From positions 1-25,630 of IMG/VR virus record IMGVR_UViG_3300005336_000652: a stretch of 25,630 nucleotides of DNA; one strand, 5' to 3'. Made by a program: the position numbers and the translations under genes. The stretch is from a virus. The notes beneath the pieces were generated by a model. That model saw only the letters and a list, made by a program, of their open reading frames with translations. It ran no database searches and was not told where the DNA came from. Below, in pieces: positions 21,803 through 25,630 of this stretch; positions within the stretch are counted from its first letter, which is position 1; every line of letters starts with the position of its first letter.

Positions 21803-24142
21803 ATGAACTGGATTAATAATTTTATACAATCAGCAGGAAATGATGTAAATCAAGCAAAAAATGCCGTAGGTGGTTTGGCGAAATCAATGCTTGGAAATGT
21901 TGAGAACGAGAAGCTTATCCCCCTGCTCCCTAATTCACCAACCATAGGTCAAGCGGGAAACTATGTTGCTAATACTCCTATATCTATCCCCCTTGCTCCA
22001 GGAAGTCCAAGTATGGGAACAATAAATGATTTCATAAAAGGCCAACAAAATCCTGCAAATCCTGCATTTACAAAAAATAATAGTAATGTGACTCCTCTTA
22101 TGATGGTTGGAGGGATGATAGGTGCTGATATGGGAGGGCTACGAGGAAAAGCATCAGATGTAGATGAAGTTGCACAAGGAGCAAATGATGCAGAAAATAG
22201 CACGAAGTTAGTGCATGATACGCGTCTTAAACAGGGAACAGATAATCCAGAAATGGAAAACGCACCATTACCATCAACACAAGAAAACCCAATTCCACAG
22301 CCTGTTAAGAATGTGCCTCTACCACCAACACAAGAAACAGTTAATATGGCAAACGCGAAACGCAACATTCAACTTAATGGGAAGCAGGTTAAAACGCAGG
22401 ATGATATTAATAATGTGAATAATGCATGGAATCAATATGGTGGACAAGGAACAGCCCATGAACAAATACAAAATGTGTTTAGTAAAAATGGGGCTATGGC
22501 TAAATTAGGTCAACAAGCAAATGCAGCTATTAACGCTGAGGGTGGGACAACTGCCTCATCTGATGTAGAAAACGCTGTGATGGATAATTTAACAAAAAAT
22601 ACTAATAGCCAAGAGATTGGAGCAAAAAACATGCAACAAGCATCTCAGCAATATCTTGATGATGTGTATACTCGAGCGATGAATGGAAAAGTAACGCCTG
22701 TCACAAGGACAGTACCAGGAACAGATACGTTCACCCCCTCTAGTCAATGGCAAGAATTACCATCAAGTGTCTCACAGTTGCCCGCAGAAGGAGGCTTAGA
22801 AAGATGGGAAGATCCTAATACGGGGAAGAACTATGTACGATGGGATAACCCATCAACAGAACCGATTGCATTAAAAACCCAAACTACAACGCGGATCATG
22901 CCGGATCAAGTAGATGATTCCACATTGTTAAAAATGAAACAGATTATCAATGGAGACGCGAATAAGACATTTAGTAAAGATCCTACGGGATGGACAACAA
23001 ATGAGAAAATAGCTCGCTATTCACGAGATGCACTAGACACCTTGATTGATACAAAACACCCAACAGTCGCCAATATTAACGATCAGATGTCATATCTTCA
23101 CAAAGGGTATGAGGATATGATGACGAACGCCAATACTGAGAGTAAAGCAGCACAGAAAACAGCAATGACACCACCTCCACCCCCTACACCAAAGGGCGTC
23201 CCTACATGGTTAAAAACCTTGGTCGTTGGTGGCGCAGCAGTTCCTGAAGCAGCATTAGGATTAAAAACTCTAGGAGTTGATCCAGGCTCATTGGTTGGGG
23301 GAAGTTTAGCTTTTGCCAAGAATGATATCTATGATCCTCTTGTTAATAGGATAGAGGGCAATACACAACAACAAAAGCAAACCACCAAAAACGATAATAA
23401 CAGTTATCAAGGCCAGCAGCCCAGCAATATCCATACTTATTCACAAATACCACAATCTCAGACCAATGTCAACCCCTCTGAGCTTGTCGCACTCCCCTCA
23501 GATATTACCGGAGTCGATGGAAAACCAGTTTTACCAACTGGCTCAGCGTACACAGATCAAGTCGCACAATTACAGGGACATTTGGATCAATTAAAAAGTC
23601 TTGGCCTTACCTTTACGCAAGAGTATGTCAATACTGATGCACAGCTCACCAAGCTCAAAACACAAGACCCGAAGAGTAAGGATTCATTAATGAGCCTTGC
23701 TTCTGATACAAATAGCGCACTTTCTAACGCAGGGAAAGTATATGGAATGCTCAATAGTACTCCTCTTAATTTCTTTTCACAATTTAAAAGCTATGCTGAT
23801 TTTATGCAAAATAACGACCCTACGTTTGCTGGATTACGAGGTGCAATGGCTAATTTAGATCCTACTACCGCAAAAGCGTTATTTCAATCAGGATCACCAC
23901 AAGCTGCACAGGCATATTTGCAACAAAAAATGCAGGCAACATCATGGAATTACTGGAATCAAATAAAGACATATGAGGGTACGACAAATAACTCTACAAA
24001 CACAACACAACCAACGAGTACGGGTTCTTTTAATTTTCCGACTCAGCTAAATCCTCAGGGACTAGGAGCGCCTTCTTCTGCATCCCCTAACTCTGGTAAA
24101 CCGTGGCAGGGAACACAGGGACAGACCTATCAGGAGCAGTAA
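21803..24142 (+). CDS. Large internal / ejection-like virion protein (predicted)
   Basis: A 779-residue Asn/Gln/Pro/Thr-rich protein with long disordered parts. Two Gly-rich hydrophobic segments, residues about 97-112 (VTPLMMVGGMIGADMGGLRG region) and about 470-512 (WLKTLVVGGAAVPEAALGLK), might insert in a membrane. A Pro-rich section near residues 153-180 contains the repeated pattern PLPxTQE, and PPPPPTPKG precedes the second hydrophobic part. The last 80 residues are low complexity. Size, composition and position after the GH73 gene fit a podovirus ejection protein that helps form the DNA channel. No enzymatic motif is recognised. It ends 8 nt before the end of a convergent minus-strand gene. 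Confidence 0.5.
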   Translation: MNWINNFIQSAGNDVNQAKNAVGGLAKSMLGNVENEKLIPLLPNSPTIGQAGNYVANTPISIPLAPGSPSMGTINDFIKGQQNPANPAFTKNNSNVTPLMMVGGMIGADMGGLRGKASDVDEVAQGANDAENSTKLVHDTRLKQGTDNPEMENAPLPSTQENPIPQPVKNVPLPPTQETVNMANAKRNIQLNGKQVKTQDDINNVNNAWNQYGGQGTAHEQIQNVFSKNGAMAKLGQQANAAINAEGGTTASSDVENAVMDNLTKNTNSQEIGAKNMQQASQQYLDDVYTRAMNGKVTPVTRTVPGTDTFTPSSQWQELPSSVSQLPAEGGLERWEDPNTGKNYVRWDNPSTEPIALKTQTTTRIMPDQVDDSTLLKMKQIINGDANKTFSKDPTGWTTNEKIARYSRDALDTLIDTKHPTVANINDQMSYLHKGYEDMMTNANTESKAAQKTAMTPPPPPTPKGVPTWLKTLVVGGAAVPEAALGLKTLGVDPGSLVGGSLAFAKNDIYDPLVNRIEGNTQQQKQTTKNDNNSYQGQQPSNIHTYSQIPQSQTNVNPSELVALPSDITGVDGKPVLPTGSAYTDQVAQLQGHLDQLKSLGLTFTQEYVNTDAQLTKLKTQDPKSKDSLMSLASDTNSALSNAGKVYGMLNSTPLNFFSQFKSYADFMQNNDPTFAGLRGAMANLDPTTAKALFQSGSPQAAQAYLQQKMQATSWNYWNQIKTYEGTTNNSTNTTQPTSTGSFNFPTQLNPQGLGAPSSASPNSGKPWQGTQGQTYQEQ

Positions 24143-24150
24143 TGTAATTT

Positions 24151-24570
24151 TTAATAACCAGTTGGAGAAGGATTTTCCGTCTCACAATTTGCCATTTCAT
24201 CAGTGGGAGAAGTAGAGGGATTAGTATCAAATCCTGAGTAAATCCATCCAGAATCTGCTTGAGGCATGGAATCATCGTAATTTCCTGTATAAATATTATC
24301 AAATGTATACTGAGTGTTAGAATAATCCCATTGATTCTTTTTTTGATCTATACAATCAGTTAAATCTGAATATGATTGTTTCCAGTTATCTAAATCATTT
24401 TGGGATTGATTATACATATCTGACCATTCTTTCGCAGTATGCCCATTGTATTTAATAGAATTACTGAAACCATCTGTAATTCCTTTCACAATACCAGATA
24501 TAAAACCTATCACTATCAAAAAGATAATTAATTTGGTAATAAAATTAAATAATGACTGAATAATCCTCAT
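24151..24570 (-). CDS. Small N-terminally anchored membrane protein
   Basis: 139 residues from ATG 24570 (minus strand): MRIIQSLFNFITK, then a hydrophobic helix about residues 13-30 (LIIFLIVIGFISGIVKGI), then a soluble, Asp/Ser/Tyr-rich region with NGHTAKEWSDMYNQSQNDLD near 43-62 and two Cys. The N-K-T-A-x-E-W-type motif recalls small membrane proteins of uncultivated Patescibacteria, from memory only. A longer frame begins at 24621, but ATG 24570 has TACACT at 24583-24578 ending 7 nt before it and begins the membrane helix cleanly. It may be a superinfection-exclusion, spanin-like or host-interaction protein; no function is established. It is the second gene after the divergent promoter at 24784. 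Confidence 0.6.
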   Translation of the reverse strand: MRIIQSLFNFITKLIIFLIVIGFISGIVKGITDGFSNSIKYNGHTAKEWSDMYNQSQNDLDNWKQSYSDLTDCIDQKKNQWDYSNTQYTFDNIYTGNYDDSMPQADSGWIYSGFDTNPSTSPTDEMANCETENPSPTGY

Positions 24571-24646
24571 CTCTTCAAGTGTAGCATGTGATGTCAAGAA
24601 TAATAGATCACATTTCTGCAATAGCGCTATTGTTCAGAACTCATTT

Positions 24647-24772
24647 TCATATCAAGTTTATTAACTCTCTTAATTGTTTATGAAGATATCCTACTAATTC
24701 TTGAAGTTTTTTAATTTCTTGCTGAAGCATTAAAATTTCTTTTTTGCATGTCATGCAACTACATTCGTTCAT
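24647..24772 (-). CDS. 41-aa CxC..C coiled-coil peptide, leaderless
   Basis: On the minus strand ATG at 24772 to TGA at 24649-24647 encodes 41 residues: MNECSCMTCKKEILMLQQEI and then a short leucine-rich coiled coil (KKLQELVGYLHKQLRELINLI). The CxCxxC cluster could bind a metal. The ATG is 6 nt from a TATACT box preceded by AAAGTAC at the same spacing as the three + strand copies, so the transcript would be leaderless. This promoter match is the main reason to accept so small a gene. Role unknown; a small regulator is possible. Confidence 0.55.
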   Translation of the reverse strand: MNECSCMTCKKEILMLQQEIKKLQELVGYLHKQLRELINLI

Positions 24773-24778
24773 ATATAT

Positions 24779-24830
24779 AGTATAACATTGGTTGTACTTT
24801 CCTCAGTAAAAGTACGGCCAAAACTATAAT
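24779..24830. promoter_or_regulatory. Divergent AAAGTAC promoter pair
   Basis: On the + strand AAAGTAC 24809-24815, 9 nt, TATAAT 24825-24830, reading into the RNA/tRNA locus. On the minus strand AAAGTAC 24800-24794, 9 nt, TATACT 24784-24779, reading into the 41-aa and membrane-protein genes. The two boxes form an inverted repeat (GTACTTT, 8 nt, AAAGTAC) that a single factor could occupy. Spacing and box are the same as at 2423 and 7017. Confidence 0.6.
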
Positions 24831-24846
24831 TAAAGATAGGTTAGAG

Positions 24847-24923
24847 GAATTGTTCAAACTAAGACACTTTTGTGGTGTTCAGGAAACTGAACAATTCGCC
24901 TGAATGCCATAAAGGTGTTTTTT
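24847..24923 (+). ncRNA. Structured leader RNA with pseudoknot topology and competing stems
   Basis: Three pairings overlap. (a) GAATTGTTCA 24847-24856 with TGAACAATTC 24888-24897, 10 perfect pairs. (b) a 23-nt stem, 24861-24883 with 24899-24921, all pairs canonical if five G-U/U-G pairs are allowed, followed by T24918-24923. (c) a 7-bp hairpin TGTTCAG-GAAA-CTGAACA (24876-24893). Order a-b-a'-b' makes (a) and (b) a potential pseudoknot, while (c) excludes both. No plausible ORF fills the interval. The T run is followed by AGTGACAAAAA, as in the capsid leader. Function is probably regulatory or attenuating; no known riboswitch class is recognised. Confidence 0.5.
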
Positions 24924-24939
24924 AGTGACAAAAAAATAA

Positions 24940-25049
24940 AGGAATGCAATCACCATGGGCGGCTAGTTTACTGGGTGTAAACGCTGATTCTCGAAATCAG
25001 AGATAGGAGATCGTTCCTCCTGCCGTCCACTATTGCATTCCTCTTTTTT
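24940..25049 (+). terminator. Terminator stem that encloses a tRNA-like gene
   Basis: AGGAATGCAAT 24940-24950 and ATTGCATTCCT 25032-25042 are perfect inverted repeats, followed by C and six T (25044-25049), so they form an 11-bp terminator stem. The loop is the tRNA at 24957-25029, separated by 6 nt on one side and 2 on the other. Transcript from the promoter at 24825 would end here. Confidence 0.6.
24957..25029 (+). tRNA. tRNA-Arg(UCG)-like gene
   Basis: 73 nt with all four arms. Acceptor GGGCGGC with GCCGTCC (7 pairs, one G-T) and discriminator A; D arm GTTT/AAAC with A14 and GGG in the loop; anticodon stem CTGAT/ATCAG, loop TCTCGAA, anticodon TCG; 4-nt variable loop; T stem AGGAG/CTCCT. 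It has two anomalies: C at position 33 where U is almost universal, and T loop ATCGTTC instead of TTCRANY. CCA is not encoded. The predicted CGA reader matches the codon use (12 of 18 Arg codons in the capsid gene are CGA). It may be a divergent working tRNA or a tRNA mimic. Confidence 0.6.
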
Positions 25050-25068
25050 GATTATATCATGAGTGTGC

Positions 25069-25126
25069 TATAATACATGCAACGGACTTACCGCCTCACA
25101 AGGGCGGTTTTTTTGTGGGAAAAAAT
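25069..25126 (+). promoter_or_regulatory. Hairpin-leader promoter of the Pro/Gln-rich gene
   Basis: TGTGCTATAAT (TATAAT 25069-25074), 7 nt, then ACGGACTTACCGCC from 25082 (one base different from the other copies). The stem is ACCGCC 25090-25095 with GGCGGT 25103-25108, loop TCACAAG, seven T (25108-25114), GTGGGAAAAAA, ATG 25127. It lies directly downstream of the tRNA terminator. Confidence 0.65.
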
Positions 25127-25630
25127 ATGCAACCAAATACACCTTTAGGACAATTGTCACAAAGCATGCAAGCGGGGACACCAGAACTTTTACAACAAAC
25201 TGGTGGATCGCCAAATTTTTCACCATCTCTACAGCCTCCTTCAGCTTCACCAATGCCAGAGAAATCACCGATGTCTGGTATTCACGGAACAGCATTACAT
25301 CGAGCGCTACAACGGCGTGGATTACCTATTCCCCCCCAACTCCAACCAGGTGGAGCAAATGTACAAATTGATCCGCAAACAGGACGACAAGCATTTCCGA
25401 AAGACATTTTAAATCCTCAACCTGGTGAACCAGGTACAAATGACGCATTGCCGATTTCAGAAGTCGAGACAATCGTGAATGCACTCACCAAACACCTTGG
25501 TCATAAAGCAAAGCAGGAATCAAAAATACTCGACGCTGCCCTCTCTATGCTGCCACAACAAGATATGCAATTTGATGCTTCAGGGCGAGAAGTGTTACCA
25601 AAAGATATTCTCAATCCGCAAGGAAGTTAA
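25127..25630 (+). CDS. Pro/Gln-rich protein with duplicated PKDILNPQ motif
   Basis: A complete 167-residue protein whose stop codon is the last three bases of the window. It is Pro/Gln/Ser-rich and probably largely disordered at the start, with short helices near residues 54-64 (TALHRALQRRG) and 110-142. Two copies of the pattern Q-x-D-x(2,3)-G-R-x-x-x-PKDILNPQ lie at 80-98 and 148-165; their codons differ, so the repeat is maintained at the protein level. It might be a binding peptide for a partner. It lacks the shared KLxPRF tag although it has the same leader. No family recognised. Confidence 0.55.
   Translation: MQPNTPLGQLSQSMQAGTPELLQQTGGSPNFSPSLQPPSASPMPEKSPMSGIHGTALHRALQRRGLPIPPQLQPGGANVQIDPQTGRQAFPKDILNPQPGEPGTNDALPISEVETIVNALTKHLGHKAKQESKILDAALSMLPQQDMQFDASGREVLPKDILNPQGS

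Noticed and set aside
21961-22368. 135-residue minus-strand frame opposite the 779-aa gene
   Set aside because: Hydrophobic and Cys-rich composition is typical of an antisense shadow; no start signals.
24847-24950. CRISPR-like repeats around the structured RNA
   Set aside because: The repeats are inverted and of unequal lengths, with no regular spacing.
25068-25295. Minus-strand frame across the last promoter
   Set aside because: It overlaps the conserved leader and the Pro/Gln-rich gene; no Shine-Dalgarno or promoter on that strand.

Overview
This window is about 25.6 kb of a tailed bacteriophage (Caudoviricetes) genome, AT-rich and densely coded. Almost every gene lies on the + strand and belongs to the virion assembly half of the genome: portal, scaffold, HK97-fold major capsid protein, decoration proteins, head-tail adaptor, a propeller-like tail protein, internal or ejection-like proteins and a GH73 lysozyme. 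No tape-measure, tube or sheath gene is seen, so a podovirus-like short tail is the best reading. UGA is used as a stop (for example at 8018-8020, 8482-8484 and 15962-15964), so the code is standard and hosts that reassign UGA are unlikely. The host cannot be read directly. The Gly-rich surface module in the 1245-aa tail protein and the AAEW-type motif in the minus-strand membrane protein resemble, from memory, sequences seen in uncultivated Patescibacteria (CPR) and their phages. That is inference only.

Layout. 1-300: end of a cysteine-pair protein. 379-6990: head module (portal, scaffold, major capsid, three small virion proteins, LamG protein). 7060-9548: six small, tightly overlapping genes of unknown role, ending in a long coiled coil. 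9603-14909: surface carbohydrate module (a virion GH5 glycosidase with an inserted carbohydrate-binding domain, a small virion protein, a double LamG protein). 14972-20048: connector and tail (adaptor, a 1245-aa propeller with nested LamG and Gly-rich inserts, small tail protein). 20118-24142: internal or ejection-like proteins, GH73 hydrolase and a 40-aa membrane peptide. 24151-24772: two small minus-strand genes. 24779-25055: a divergent promoter, a structured RNA and a tRNA-like gene closed inside a terminator stem. 25127-25630: a Pro/Gln-rich protein.

Regulation is the most striking aspect. Two promoter types recur. One is a TATAAT box followed 7 nt later by ACGGAC, which begins a nearly invariant leader RNA: ACGGACATACCGC, a GC hairpin, a run of 7-8 U, then GUGG-AAAAA and an AUG. 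It or a looser version precedes the portal, capsid, glycosidase, adaptor, ejection and final Pro/Gln-rich genes. The other is AAAGTAC-N9-TATAAT, which precedes the scaffold, the small-gene cluster, the minus-strand genes and the tRNA locus. Virion operons therefore mostly carry the hairpin leader and non-virion operons the AAAGTAC type.

A second unusual pattern is a shared N-terminal peptide, roughly M-K-F-T-K-L-x-P-R-F, on at least six otherwise unrelated proteins (capsid, decoration proteins, glycosidase, ejection protein). The codons differ, so selection appears to act on the peptide. It may be a targeting, docking or processing tag for virion proteins.
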